The position numbers were made by a program, and so were the translations under genes. A DNA stretch of 20,791 nt from Candidatus Avoscillospira stercoripullorum. GTDB lineage: Bacteria; Bacillota; Clostridia; Oscillospirales; Oscillospiraceae. The first letter of the stretch is position 1. Each line of letters opens with the position of its first letter. Under the pieces are notes generated by a model. That model had not been told where the DNA came from. It saw only the letters and a program-made list of their open reading frames with translations, and did not search any database. This document shows positions 1-8,100 of this stretch, piece after piece. The stretch lies in NCBI GenBank assembly GCA_018712905.1, contig DVGD01000250.1, positions 1 to 20,791 of the forward strand. The letters run 5' to 3'.

Positions 1-2648
1 AGATCGTAGTTCACCTCGTCCAGGGTGCGGTAGATGAGGGTCATGGCCTCCTGGCGGGTGATATAGCTCTTGGGGTTGAACTTGCCGTTGGTGCCCTGGG
101 CGATACCCAGCTTCTTGGCCACGCCGACAGCCTGGTAGGTTTCCTTGGAGTAGGTGTCGGAGCCCTTGACCACGTCGGAGAAGTTGGAGGTGATGGAGTC
201 ATTCTTGTGCTCGTCCTCCAGGAAGGCGCGGTAGAGCATCAGCATAAAGTCGCCGCGGGTGATGTTGGCAGTGGGTCTGTACTTGCCGTTGGAGCCCTGG
301 GCAACGCCCTCGTAGGAGAGGAAGTCCACGGAGTCGGCAGCCCAAGAGAGGGAGGTGCCCACATCAGAGAACTCAGCGGACTTGGTCTTCTGCCGGACGT
401 TGAGCACGATGGTGCCGGAATGCTCCTTAAAAGCATTAGAACTATATGCCTTATAATAGATCGTTACATTCCCATAAAGGCCAGCGCGGGGCACAAAGAC
501 CACATCGTCCAGATCAAGTTGACTACTGCTGGCATCAGCATAGAACTTATCTGTACTGAGCACCTCGCGGCTGTCGAGCACACCAGAGAAGTCATAGAGC
601 AGCTTACCGGTGGAGGCCGAGATAGACGGGAAGGTTACATAGCTCAAATTATAGCCAGTTTCAGTCTTAAAGATATCAGCAATGTAATCAGAGATGGAAT
701 TCGTACCATTGCCAAACTGCACGCCATAGGCAGTAATGGTGGTGGTCTCCTGATTGAGGTTGATGGCGATAACACCGTAGGCCTTGCTGCCAGTGGTACT
801 CACTGCGGTGAAGGGAATCTGCACCGTTGTTGCAAAGGTCACCGTGGGATCGGGCTTGTAAGTCACATTATCCAAGAGATAACCAGTGGAGGAAGAGAGG
901 TAGAACTTATCCTTGGACGGAGTCACTTCCGTCTTGCAGGCAGTATCACAGTAAAGCTCTCCGTACTTGGGGTTCTTGCCCACAACCATATCCTCAAAGG
1001 TCACATAGCTCAAAGAACCAGTCAAACTATTGGCACTCTTCTGTTCAGTCCAGAAATTACTGAAGTCGGAAACATTAAAGATCAGCTTGCTATTGTAGGA
1101 AGTAGAATAAGTGATGTTGCCAGTATAATCACTGTAAATTGTAAGCTGTCCGCGCTTAACCACAAGGTCGTCATTGCCAAGGACTTCGTAATCGGCAACA
1201 TATTTACCTGTGCCACTAGGATTTACTGTAAAGACGACATTCTTCAAGTTACCTTCCGTAATCTTGCTCAAACCAAAGTTAGTCGAAACGGGAGGCGTCA
1301 GAGTGCCGCCACTGGTAGTGGAAGCAGAGGGGAAAAGGCCAACATACTTTGCAATTTCATCGTTCATGCCGGAAAGAATTCCCGTGGCAATGGACCAAGT
1401 AGCGCTGACACTGGTCTTCCCGACCACAGAGGCATACTTGCCAGTATCGCCAAGCTTCAGCGTGGAGACGCCATCTTTCAGCGTAACCGTGATGTCTTCC
1501 ACATCGTAGAAGCTAACCTTCACCTCTTTCACAGCCAAGGTCTTTTGATCCTTAGTAGCCGTGACGGTGATGGTGTAAATGCCAGCACTTGTACTTGTGG
1601 CAATACCGCTTGTGGCGCCCACCGTACAGCCTTCGGAGGCGGTGAAGGTGTAAGTAACGCCCTCAGTGAGGCCAGACGCCAGTGCAGGCTTCAGCGTAAC
1701 GGTATCTCTGCCGTTGGCCTGGGCATAGCCTCCCTCACAGACAATGGAATCCTCACCCACAGTAACAGCACACTCAAGTGTGTCAACTACTTTTTCATTG
1801 ACAGTAACTGTAGCCGTGATAACCGCATTACCAGCCTTCACACCGGTCACCACGCCGTCGGAAACGGTGGCAGTGTCCTGCTTGTCAGAGCCCCAGATAA
1901 CATCCACACCTTGGGTAACGGTTTGTTCGTTGGCATCCTTGACCGTGACAGTCAGCTTATCGCTCTTCTCGTTCACCTTCAAGGAGAGGCTCGTCTGGGA
2001 AAGGGTTGCGGTGTAATCTGCGGAAACTACATCAATGTCGAAGGTATTTTTCACGGCAGCAACGGTCTTAGATGTTACTGTAACCACAGCAGATCCTGCG
2101 TTTTCTCCAGCTGTAACGTTGCCCGCTTGATCGACAGTCACAGCTCCAGTAGCACTCCACTCGACATCCTGAGACGCACCTTCGGGCAGCACGGTAGCCG
2201 TAAGCTTCTGCTGCGTACCGGTAAACATTTTGTGCTCGCCGCTAATCGTGATCTCCGTAGGTGTAACAGGCTCCTCTGCTACCACTTTGATCTGGCAGGA
2301 ATCGTTGCCTGTAATTTTGCTTCCATCGGTATCATTGGTGAACTCAACGCTGGCAGTAACGGTGTAGTCGCCAGCTTTGGTGGCAGTAAAGTGACCATCA
2401 TCGGTTACAGTTCCACCGTTGGTACAAGACCAGCTAACATCGCCGGCTGTATATCCTGCCGCTGCCGCTACAGATGTACCCAGTGTAGTACTGGCCGAAC
2501 CCTCTGCGGAAAGAGACAGATTTTCTGTCGGTACGCCAGTAATGGTAACCGTGCCGCCTGTCTCATCGGCCAGGGCGAACGGAATAGCACTGACCAGAAG
2601 AGCCAACACCAGGACAAGCGTCAGGAGCCTGGACATGGTCTTTTTCAT
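1..2648 (-). CDS. Secreted surface protein with Ig-like repeats and C-terminal SLH domains (3' end outside window)
   Basis: About 882 codons are visible, open to the left edge, so the C-terminus is missing. The ATG at 2648 follows AGAGGTG at about 8 nt. The N-terminus is a signal peptide (MKKTMSR, a hydrophobic stretch, cleavage near residue 26). Next come bacterial Ig-like beta domains: about 30-110, about 129-195 (TEITISGE, with the GNVTAGENAG turn), and about 210-285. A beta-rich middle holds two related units starting near residues 544 and 664, each with a LSYVTF strand and a later STDKFY or PSKDKFY segment. Two SLH domains are visible at about 764-810 (SNGKYRPTANITRGDFM) and 825-873 (TNGKFNPKSYITRQEAM); a third probably follows beyond the edge. 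SLH modules anchor proteins to secondary cell-wall polymer, so this should be a cell-surface, perhaps adhesive, protein. No catalytic motif was seen. It has its own promoter downstream of the neighbour's terminator. Confidence 0.88.
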   Translation of the reverse strand, partial: MKKTMSRLLTLVLVLALLVSAIPFALADETGGTVTITGVPTENLSLSAEGSASTTLGTSVAAAAGYTAGDVSWSCTNGGTVTDDGHFTATKAGDYTVTASVEFTNDTDGSKITGNDSCQIKVVAEEPVTPTEITISGEHKMFTGTQQKLTATVLPEGASQDVEWSATGAVTVDQAGNVTAGENAGSAVVTVTSKTVAAVKNTFDIDVVSADYTATLSQTSLSLKVNEKSDKLTVTVKDANEQTVTQGVDVIWGSDKQDTATVSDGVVTGVKAGNAVITATVTVNEKVVDTLECAVTVGEDSIVCEGGYAQANGRDTVTLKPALASGLTEGVTYTFTASEGCTVGATSGIATSTSAGIYTITVTATKDQKTLAVKEVKVSFYDVEDITVTLKDGVSTLKLGDTGKYASVVGKTSVSATWSIATGILSGMNDEIAKYVGLFPSASTTSGGTLTPPVSTNFGLSKITEGNLKNVVFTVNPSGTGKYVADYEVLGNDDLVVKRGQLTIYSDYTGNITYSTSYNSKLIFNVSDFSNFWTEQKSANSLTGSLSYVTFEDMVVGKNPKYGELYCDTACKTEVTPSKDKFYLSSSTGYLLDNVTYKPDPTVTFATTVQIPFTAVSTTGSKAYGVIAINLNQETTTITAYGVQFGNGTNSISDYIADIFKTETGYNLSYVTFPSISASTGKLLYDFSGVLDSREVLSTDKFYADASSSQLDLDDVVFVPRAGLYGNVTIYYKAYSSNAFKEHSGTIVLNVRQKTKSAEFSDVGTSLSWAADSVDFLSYEGVAQGSNGKYRPTANITRGDFMLMLYRAFLEDEHKNDSITSNFSDVVKGSDTYSKETYQAVGVAKKLGIAQGTNGKFNPKSYITRQEAMTLIYRTLDEVNYD

Positions 2649-2701
2649 GAAATAGCACCTCTTTCATCGTATTCGAGCAAGGCTCATGGATTATATGGAA
2701 C

Positions 2702-2729
2702 ATTCTATCACAGATACTTTAGCTTGCAA
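2702..2729 (-). promoter_or_regulatory. Sigma-A-like promoter of the Ig/SLH surface gene
   Basis: On the minus strand there is a -35 TTGCAA (2724-2729), a 16-bp spacer and a -10 TAGAAT (2702-2707) preceded by TGA, which makes an extended -10 (TGnTAGAAT). It lies about 55 bp upstream of the ATG at 2648 and downstream of the terminator of the preceding gene, so the surface gene is probably transcribed on its own. The call rests on motif reading only. Confidence 0.6.
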
Positions 2730-2859
2730 AGGCATTTCTCACAAATTCATGGATTCTTAACAAAGCTGCAGCTTGCCCTGCTCATATATTTTATTAGACG
2801 GGAAAAAACCATTCCAGGTTCCCCAAAATTCAAATATTGCTGAAATTTTTGCAATTTAC

Positions 2860-2889
2860 AAAAAAATCCCCCCGGAAAACCGGGGGGAT
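2860..2889 (-). terminator. Intrinsic terminator of the SLH protein gene
   Basis: A perfect 10-bp GC-rich stem (ATCCCCCCGG with CCGGGGGGAT) closes on an AAAA loop as written on the plus strand. Read on the minus strand it is followed by seven T residues. It lies 33 bp beyond the stop codon at 2923, the normal place for a rho-independent terminator of that gene. Confidence 0.92.
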
Positions 2890-2922
2890 CTTTTATGGCA
2901 TAGGATCAAATTTTACGGTAAA

Positions 2923-5622
2923 TTACCGGGACTCCTTGACCTCTCTGTAGATGGTGCAGATGCCGTCCTCGTCCTTCTCGATCCAGATCTTGCCGTTGGT
3001 GACGATACGCAGCTCGTCCTCAAGCACGTTCTCGGTGGTCTCGAAGCCGACATAATCGCCGGAGTTGTCGTAGATCACGTCAATGACCTTCACGCCATTC
3101 TTGGAAACCTTGCCGTAGGTGATGGTGGGCTCAGTGCCGCCAGTAACGTCCTTGTCAACCAGCTTCACCAGGCCGTCCTTGATTTCCAGAACGCCCTCGA
3201 CATCGCTGTAGTCCTCAGCAACGTAGTCGACAACCACGTACAGGGGGTAGGAATCGGCCTCGCCGTGGTCGTTCTCAACAGTCAGGTTCACGCCCAGAGC
3301 GGTCACGTTGCCCTTGTACAGGCCGTAGCCGAAGGTAGCGCCTGCAGTGGTCATGCTGCCGTTGTAAGCAACGACGGATTCCTTGCCATCAACCAGAGCA
3401 AAGTAGACGTTGTAGTTCTCGAACTTGCTGTAGATCGCATCCCAGGAAGCGTTGTAAGCCTTGCCCATGAGATAGAAGGTCTTGCTGGCGGAAGTGTAGG
3501 TGGCATCCACGAACACATACTCAGCAACCTCGTCCTCGTCCTCATCGAAGTACTGGACATAGGTATCGGTGCCCAGAGCAGTGGTGCCATAGTCCTTGTC
3601 GATGTTACGATAGCCAGTCCAAGCAGTGTAGACATACTCAGCCTTGCTGTAATCGTAGTAACGAACCAGGTACTTGGTGGTGTCGGAGCCGTAGAGCACA
3701 CCCTTAACGATGGTGGGATCGTTGGCGTTCAGCTGGATGCTGTACTCAGAGCCCTTCAGCACGGTGGCGTTGGCAACATGCTCGATCACATCGTCGACAA
3801 CCTCATACTTAGCCAGCAGGCCGGCCTGCTTCTTAGTAGTAGCACCGGCGGGAACATAGGTGAACATCTTGTCCATCTCATCGGTCATGTCGTAGTCAAC
3901 AGCAGCGTCCTTCTTCAGATCGCCGTTGAAGTCAACATAATCCGCGTCAGCCTTCCAGTACACACCGTCCTGGTTTTCGCCAGCAATGTCACGATCCCAG
4001 GTCTTCTCAACGAAGTAGGCATACTCGTAGTTGTGCTCTTCAGCATAATCGCTGACATACATCACATAGCCGAACAGATCGGTGTAGATGTACTTGGTGG
4101 TCTTGACGTCGCCGTCGTTCAGGATGGGCAGCTTGATGTTCATGTAGTAGCCATAGCAGAAAGCATACTCATACTTCTTGCCATCGGCAGTGAAGGTGGC
4201 GTTGGGCTTGGAAGTATCGTAACGAGCGTAGCTGACAGTAGCCTTGACAGGCTCAGCAAGCTTGGCATCGTGCAGATAGTTCATGTTGGCCTTCATCTGG
4301 CCATAGTTTTCAGCCTTAATGGACTTGACATAGTCGCCATCGGCATTCAGGGTGTAGTAGTAACCACCGCACACCCAGTAGAGAACCATGTCGCCATTCT
4401 CGAACTGGAAGGCGCTGTTGTCAGCATCGTTGGCATAGATAGTGCCGTCAGCAGAGACAATATCAAAGGTCTCGTAGCGAGTGGAGACGTCGGCCACCTT
4501 GCCGATGTAGGTCTGCTTGGTGGTGATGATGACCTGCTTGGAAGCATCATCCACATAGACGTGGGTCTCAACACCCTTGCCGGTACGTCCGGCAACAGTC
4601 TTCATGTTGGCCTCAGTCAGCTTAGCATCGACATGGCCGTTGGTAGTGTTGCCGTTTTCGTACAGGGTGTAGGTGTAGGTGCCAGCATTGATCTCTTCCT
4701 TCAGATCGGTAGCGAGGGAAGCAGTGGTGGTGTAGCTGTAATCAGCAGCGAAACCATAGAACTTCTGGAACAGCACAGTGCCCTTGGCATTGGTGTAAGT
4801 CCAGATGTAGCCGGGGTTGCCATAGCAATCCAGAGCAGCTTCGACGTCCAGGTTCTTGTAGATGGAAGCCAGAGGCTTGTTGCTGACAACAACGTTGCCG
4901 TACAGGACAACCCAGCCGTACTTCTCAGCGTCGATCAGGGTCAGGCCAAGATCCTTGTAGTCGTGATACAGAGCGTTGGAGATCTTAATGATGTTGTCGG
5001 ACAGGGTGCCCACAACGATGTTAGCGCACAGAGCGTTGAGCATCATCTGAGCAGCTTCCTCACGGGTGATGGCCTTATCAGGATCATAACCAGCAGCAAA
5101 GCCGTTCAGCAGGCCGAAGTTCTTAGCATCACGCAGAACGTTGACCTTCCAGTTGGTGCCAACGTAGCCCTGCTCCTTGGCATCAAAGCCCAGGGTGCAG
5201 AGGAGCATCTTAGCGGTCTCAATACCGGTCACCTTGCCATAGGGATCGAAGGTGGTGGCGTTGCGGCCAGCAACGATGCCAGTCTGGTTGCAGTAAGCAA
5301 CGTAGCTCTTCGCCCACACAGCGTCGCCGGTCATATCGGCAAACTTGCAGGCAGAGGCATACATGTCGCTGATGTCGTCTCCAGCATTGGAGAGGACAGC
5401 GATCATCTTGGCCATCTCAGCACGAGCAATGGTGTTGGTGGGTCTGAAAGTGCCATCGGTATAGCCATTCAGGATGCCAATGGCGGAGAGCACATCGACG
5501 GCTTCGGTATAGCTGACCTTGTCGCCGTCGCTGTACGTCTTGGCGCTGGCAGTCATCGCGACGAAGCTAAACAGGGTAGCCACGACGAGCACCAGAGCCA
5601 GAACTTTGCGAAAGTTCTTCAT
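2923..5622 (-). CDS. SLH-domain cell-surface protein, candidate S-layer protein
   Basis: The product is 899 aa. The ATG at 5622 follows a GGAGGA ribosome site (TACAAGGAGGAAGACTC). The signal peptide is MKNFRKVLALVLVVATLFSF, with probable cleavage after TASA near residue 27. Three SLH domains fill the N-terminus: about 35-77 (GYTDGTFRPTNTIARAEMAK), 95-150 (TFDPYGKVTGIETAK) and 157-198 (GYDPDKAITREEAAQ). The remaining 700 residues are rich in Asp, Glu, Thr, Val and Tyr, with an acidic patch DEDEDE, and match no catalytic family I recognise. The lack of an enzymatic domain, the strong promoter and terminator, and the cell-wall anchoring modules suggest a structural S-layer component, but abundance cannot be read from sequence. 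It carries SLH at the N-terminus, whereas the adjacent surface protein carries it at the C-terminus. Confidence 0.92.
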   Translation of the reverse strand: MKNFRKVLALVLVVATLFSFVAMTASAKTYSDGDKVSYTEAVDVLSAIGILNGYTDGTFRPTNTIARAEMAKMIAVLSNAGDDISDMYASACKFADMTGDAVWAKSYVAYCNQTGIVAGRNATTFDPYGKVTGIETAKMLLCTLGFDAKEQGYVGTNWKVNVLRDAKNFGLLNGFAAGYDPDKAITREEAAQMMLNALCANIVVGTLSDNIIKISNALYHDYKDLGLTLIDAEKYGWVVLYGNVVVSNKPLASIYKNLDVEAALDCYGNPGYIWTYTNAKGTVLFQKFYGFAADYSYTTTASLATDLKEEINAGTYTYTLYENGNTTNGHVDAKLTEANMKTVAGRTGKGVETHVYVDDASKQVIITTKQTYIGKVADVSTRYETFDIVSADGTIYANDADNSAFQFENGDMVLYWVCGGYYYTLNADGDYVKSIKAENYGQMKANMNYLHDAKLAEPVKATVSYARYDTSKPNATFTADGKKYEYAFCYGYYMNIKLPILNDGDVKTTKYIYTDLFGYVMYVSDYAEEHNYEYAYFVEKTWDRDIAGENQDGVYWKADADYVDFNGDLKKDAAVDYDMTDEMDKMFTYVPAGATTKKQAGLLAKYEVVDDVIEHVANATVLKGSEYSIQLNANDPTIVKGVLYGSDTTKYLVRYYDYSKAEYVYTAWTGYRNIDKDYGTTALGTDTYVQYFDEDEDEVAEYVFVDATYTSASKTFYLMGKAYNASWDAIYSKFENYNVYFALVDGKESVVAYNGSMTTAGATFGYGLYKGNVTALGVNLTVENDHGEADSYPLYVVVDYVAEDYSDVEGVLEIKDGLVKLVDKDVTGGTEPTITYGKVSKNGVKVIDVIYDNSGDYVGFETTENVLEDELRIVTNGKIWIEKDEDGICTIYREVKESR

Positions 5623-5658
5623 GAGTCTTCCTCCTTGTAAAATTTGATTTGGAACCAG

Positions 5659-5694
5659 GGTATGATTCCATAATCATTGTACCTGCATCATACC
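5659..5694. promoter_or_regulatory. Inverted repeat overlapping the -10 box (possible operator)
   Basis: GGTATGAT (5659-5666) and ATCATACC (5687-5694) form perfect 8-bp arms separated by 20 bp. The right arm contains the -10 hexamer of the SLH gene promoter and the left arm falls in the early transcribed region. This geometry suits a repressor dimer or a two-site operator. It could also be chance, as the arms are short. Confidence 0.35.
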
Positions 5695-5715
5695 TTGTCC
5701 GCCGAAAAAAAGCAA
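5687..5715 (-). promoter_or_regulatory. Sigma-A-like promoter of the SLH protein gene
   Basis: On the minus strand there is a -35 TTGCTT (5710-5715), a 17-bp spacer and a -10 TATGAT (5687-5692). The leader to the ATG at 5622 is about 60 nt. The -10 hexamer is part of an inverted repeat, and an 11-bp direct repeat lies just upstream of the -35; both are listed separately. Confidence 0.7.
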
Positions 5716-5730
5716 GTGCCCCGGGGGTTT

Positions 5731-5750
5731 TGTAACACAACTGTAACACA
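5731..5750 (-). promoter_or_regulatory. 11-bp tandem repeat upstream of the SLH gene -35 (possible response-regulator site)
   Basis: TGTAACACA occurs at 5731-5739 and again at 5742-5750, exactly 11 bp apart. On the minus strand this reads as two GTTACA half-sites. Eleven-bp direct repeats just upstream of a -35 are typical of OmpR/PhoB-family response regulators, and Bacillus PhoP boxes are TTAACA-like with the same period. The edge of the repeat is 15 bp from the -35. The regulator is unknown and the assignment is inference. Confidence 0.4.
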
Positions 5751-5784
5751 GCAAATCCGGGTACGGGGCGTGTGAACCGGCCGC

Positions 5785-5932
5785 AAGCCTCCCCTTGGTG
5801 ACCAAGGGGAGGTGGCACGGCGAAGCCGTGACGGAGGGGATCAGAGCTTACGGTGACCGCCAGCTGACAACCCCTCAGTCATGGCGCTTTTCGCCATGAC
5901 AGCTCCCCTTCACAGGGGAGCCTGGGGAGCCT
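5785..5932. repeat. ~150-bp multi-hairpin repeat, copy 1
   Basis: Four local hairpins lie in order. H1 pairs 5788-5798 with 5802-5812, H2 pairs 5816-5821 with 5825-5830 (CACGGC/GCCGTG), H3 pairs 5878-5886 with 5892-5900 (GTCATGGCG/CGCCATGAC) and H4 pairs 5902-5909 with 5914-5921. The two halves also pair through AGGGG and CCCCT around the centre. Compared with the other copies, H1 has a longer stem and H2 and H3 have different but still paired sequences. It lies just upstream of the SLH gene promoter region and in the same orientation as the other copies. Confidence 0.8.
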
Positions 5933-5950
5933 TGGGGGAATCGCCGCTGC

Positions 5951-5980
5951 CCTACGGGCGGATATATAATCCGCCCCTAC
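5951..5980 (-). repeat. Single hairpin of the GTAGGGG family (half element)
   Basis: GGGCGGAT (5956-5963) pairs with ATCCGCCC (5969-5976) around an ATATA loop, followed by CCTAC. Its reverse complement matches the left hairpin of the element at 13186-13265 for about 26 bases, so it is a half copy in the opposite orientation. Confidence 0.7.
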
Positions 5981-5997
5981 AGGTGCAGTGGTAATTT

Positions 5998-6075
5998 GTA
6001 GGGGTCGATGTCCTCATCGACGCGTGCCGCATATGCGGGCTAGTGCCTGCGGGTCGATCAGAGATCGACCCCTAC
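5998..6075. repeat. GTAGGGG...CCCCTAC element, 78 bp
   Basis: The outer 12-bp arms GTAGGGGTCGAT and ATCGACCCCTAC are perfect inverted repeats. Inside lie hairpin A (GTCGATG 6004-6010 with CATCGAC 6015-6021), a central 12-bp palindrome CCGCATATGCGG (6027-6038) and hairpin B (GGGTCGATC 6051-6059 with GATCGACCC 6063-6071). The layout matches the 80-bp element at 13186-13265, although the stem sequences differ. Confidence 0.72.
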
Positions 6076-6091
6076 AGGGTGCGGCGCGGCA

Positions 6092-6114
6092 CGGGCGGCC
6101 ATGAAGGCCGCCCG
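6092..6114. repeat. Isolated GC-rich hairpin between repeat elements
   Basis: CGGGCGGCC (6092-6100) pairs perfectly with GGCCGCCCG (6106-6114) over an ATGAA loop. No T-run follows on either strand, so it is not a standard intrinsic terminator. It sits between the 78-bp element and copy 2 of the long repeat and may be another degenerate half element. Confidence 0.55.
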
Positions 6115-6116
6115 AA

Positions 6117-6265
6117 TGCCTCCCCTTGAGGGGAGGTGGCATGGCGTAGCCATGACGGAGAGGTGTTAGGGCAGTCGCGATTCTCGCTATCTTCCCCACA
6201 ACGTACTGCGGTCACACCTCTCAGTCGCGCTTCGCGCGCCAGCTCCCCTCAAGGGGAGCCTTTGG
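6117..6265. repeat. ~150-bp multi-hairpin repeat, copy 2 (after atpC)
   Basis: H1 pairs 6119-6125 with 6130-6136, H2 CATGGC 6140-6145 with GCCATG 6149-6154, H3 CGCGC 6226-6230 with GCGCG 6234-6238, and H4 6242-6249 with 6252-6259. The central stem AGAGGTGT (6159-6166) pairs with ACACCTCT (6214-6221). The core GCAGTCGCG (6171-6179) faces CGTACTGC (6202-6209). H4 ends 31 nt beyond the atpC stop codon. I saw no classical terminator with a T-run between atpC and this element, so it may form the 3' end structure of the atp transcript. The centre closely matches copy 4. Confidence 0.82.
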
Positions 6266-6290
6266 GGAATCGTAGGTGCGGTGGGTTATC

Positions 6291-6707
6291 TCAATCCAGG
6301 TTTACATTGTTCTTGGAGTTCCGAAGGCGCGCCATGGCTCTGGCCAGGAGGATCTTATTCACCTTGAACTCACTGGTACTCTTGGCCTGGCGCAGGTGCT
6401 CTGTGGCCATCTCCTCCAGGCGGCGGGCACGGTTCACGTCCACTTCCTCCGGCCACTCGCACGTCTGGGCAAAGAGGATAATCCCCGCGGCGGAAACCTC
6501 CATATACCCTTCGGAGTTCACCGCCTCCTTCCACTCCCCTTTTACGCGGAACTTCACCGTTCCGGCGCTGAGGGCGGCCACCATGGGGGCGTGGTTCTTC
6601 AAAATCGTCCACTCCCCGTCCTTGGCCTGGAAGGTTAATGCGTCCACCTGGCCGGAGAAGAATTGCCGCTCCGGCGTGAGGATTTCCAGCGGGAACGTAT
6701 TATCCAT
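6291..6707 (-). CDS. atpC: F1 ATP synthase epsilon subunit
   Basis: The product is 138 aa, a normal length. It begins MDNTFPLEILTPERQFFSG, the usual start of the epsilon N-terminal beta-sandwich (about 1-85), and carries the conserved turn ILKNHAPMVAAL near 36-47. A C-terminal helical hairpin follows (about 90-130, with VNRARRLEEMATEHL). Epsilon sits on the rotor next to gamma and the c-ring and can inhibit ATP hydrolysis. The ATG at 6707 overlaps the end of the beta frame by 8 nt, with GGAG about 10 nt upstream, so translation is coupled. An upstream in-frame extension to 6842 exists but lies wholly within the beta coding region and is not epsilon-like, so I rejected it. It is the last gene of the operon. 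Confidence 0.95.
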   Translation of the reverse strand: MDNTFPLEILTPERQFFSGQVDALTFQAKDGEWTILKNHAPMVAALSAGTVKFRVKGEWKEAVNSEGYMEVSAAGIILFAQTCEWPEEVDVNRARRLEEMATEHLRQAKSTSEFKVNKILLARAMARLRNSKNNVNLD

Positions 6708-8100
6708 GGCTTTCCATCTCCTTGGCCTTGGCGATGGCCTCGTCGATGTCGCCCACCATGAAGAAGGCGCTCTCGGGGAGGTCGTCCACCTCGCCGTCCA
6801 CAATGGTCTTGAAGCTGCGGATGGTGTCCTTGAGCGGCACAAACCGGCCGGGCTTTCCGGTGAAGGTCTCGGCCACGTTCATGGGCTGGGAGAGGAACAT
6901 CTGGATCTTTCTCGCCCGGTAGACCACCTTGCGATCCTCCTCGGCAAGCTCCTCCATGCCCAAAATGGAAATGATATCCTTGAGCTCATTATACCGCTGC
7001 AGGCACGCCTGCACCCGCCGGGCGACGGAATAGTGCTCCTCGCCCACGATTTCCGGCGTCAAAATCCGGGAATTGGACTCCAGCGGGCTCACCGCCGGGT
7101 AAATGCCCATCTCGGCCACCTGACGGGAAAGGACGGTGGTGGCGTCCAGATGAGAAAAAATCGTGGCAGGCGCCGGGTCGGTGAGGTCATCGGCGGGGAC
7201 GTAGATGGCCTGTACCGAGGTGATGGAGCCGTTCTCCGTGGAGGCGATTCGCTCCTCCAGCTCGCCCAGCTCATTGGCCAGGGTGGGCTGGTAGCCCACG
7301 GAGGAGGGCATCCGTCCCAGCATGGCCGAGACCTCGTTGCCCGCCTGGACATAGCGGAAGATGTTGTCGATGAACAAGAGGACGTCCTGGTTCATCACGT
7401 CCCGGAAGTACTCTGCCATGGTAAGACCCGTCATGGCCACCCGCATTCTCGACCCGGGCGGCTCGTTCATCTGTCCGAAGGCCATGGCGGTATTTTTGAT
7501 GGCGCCGGAGGCGGTCATGTCGTGGATGAGGTCGTTGCCCTCACGGCTGCGCTCGCCCACGCCGGTGAACACCGAGTAGCCGCCGTGTTCCTTGGCGATA
7601 TTATAGATGAGCTCCATGATGAGCACGGTCTTGCCCACGCCCGCGCCGCCGAAGAGGCCGATCTTGCCGCCCTTGGCGTAGGGGGTGAGCAGGTCAATGA
7701 CCTTGATGCCCGTCTCTAAGAACTCGGTTTTGGGATTGGTCTCGTGGAAGGTGGGGGCGTCCCGGAAGATGGGCCAGCGCTCCTTGGCCGGGATCTCCCC
7801 GGCGCGGTCGATGGGCTCGCCCAGGGCGTTGACCACCCGGCCAAGCACCGCCTCACCCACCGGCGCGGTGATGCAGGAGCCGGTATTCTCCACCTTCATG
7901 CCGCAGGAGAGGCCGTAGGTTGCGTCCAGGGCGATGCAGCGCACGGCGCCGGGACGGGCAAAGGCAGCCACCTCCATGTGGACGCCGTTCTCCGCCACCA
8001 ACAGGTCGTGGAGATGGTACGCCGCCCCCTCCGGGTAGCGCACCGTGAGCACGGGGCCGTTGATCCGCTCGATCACGGCGCCGTCGAAGTTCTCGTCCAT
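6700..8100 (-). CDS. atpD: F1 ATP synthase beta subunit (internal start within the gamma-beta frame)
   Basis: From the internal ATG at 8100 the product is 466 aa, the normal beta length. It carries the catalytic sites of the enzyme. Walker A GGAGVGKT is at 151-158, the catalytic glutamate is in GERSREGND (E183), Walker B is LLFID with D245, followed by NIFRYVQAGNEVSAMLGR and then ADDLTDPAPAT. The C-terminal EEDRKVVYRARKIQMFLSQP block is also present. All key residues are intact. A perfect AGGAGG (8109-8114) lies 8 nt before the ATG, so beta can be translated independently even though the upstream gamma frame lacks a stop. Free beta is needed because F1 holds three beta per gamma. The frame ends overlapping atpC by 8 nt. 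Confidence 0.9.
   Translation of the reverse strand: MDENFDGAVIERINGPVLTVRYPEGAAYHLHDLLVAENGVHMEVAAFARPGAVRCIALDATYGLSCGMKVENTGSCITAPVGEAVLGRVVNALGEPIDRAGEIPAKERWPIFRDAPTFHETNPKTEFLETGIKVIDLLTPYAKGGKIGLFGGAGVGKTVLIMELIYNIAKEHGGYSVFTGVGERSREGNDLIHDMTASGAIKNTAMAFGQMNEPPGSRMRVAMTGLTMAEYFRDVMNQDVLLFIDNIFRYVQAGNEVSAMLGRMPSSVGYQPTLANELGELEERIASTENGSITSVQAIYVPADDLTDPAPATIFSHLDATTVLSRQVAEMGIYPAVSPLESNSRILTPEIVGEEHYSVARRVQACLQRYNELKDIISILGMEELAEEDRKVVYRARKIQMFLSQPMNVAETFTGKPGRFVPLKDTIRSFKTIVDGEVDDLPESAFFMVGDIDEAIAKAKEMESHG

Noticed and set aside
207..2843. An 878-codon open frame on the plus strand
   Set aside because: It is antisense to the Ig/SLH surface gene, has no family features, and runs over that gene's promoter region.
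2773..5640. A 955-codon open frame on the plus strand
   Set aside because: It lies antisense to the SLH protein gene, whose reading has a signal peptide, three SLH domains, a ribosome site, a promoter and a terminator. The plus-strand protein is low-complexity (Val, Gly, His, Asp) and looks like a codon-bias shadow.
5785..6265. The hairpin cluster as a CRISPR array
   Set aside because: The units are palindromic, unequal in length and lack uniform spacers or cas genes.
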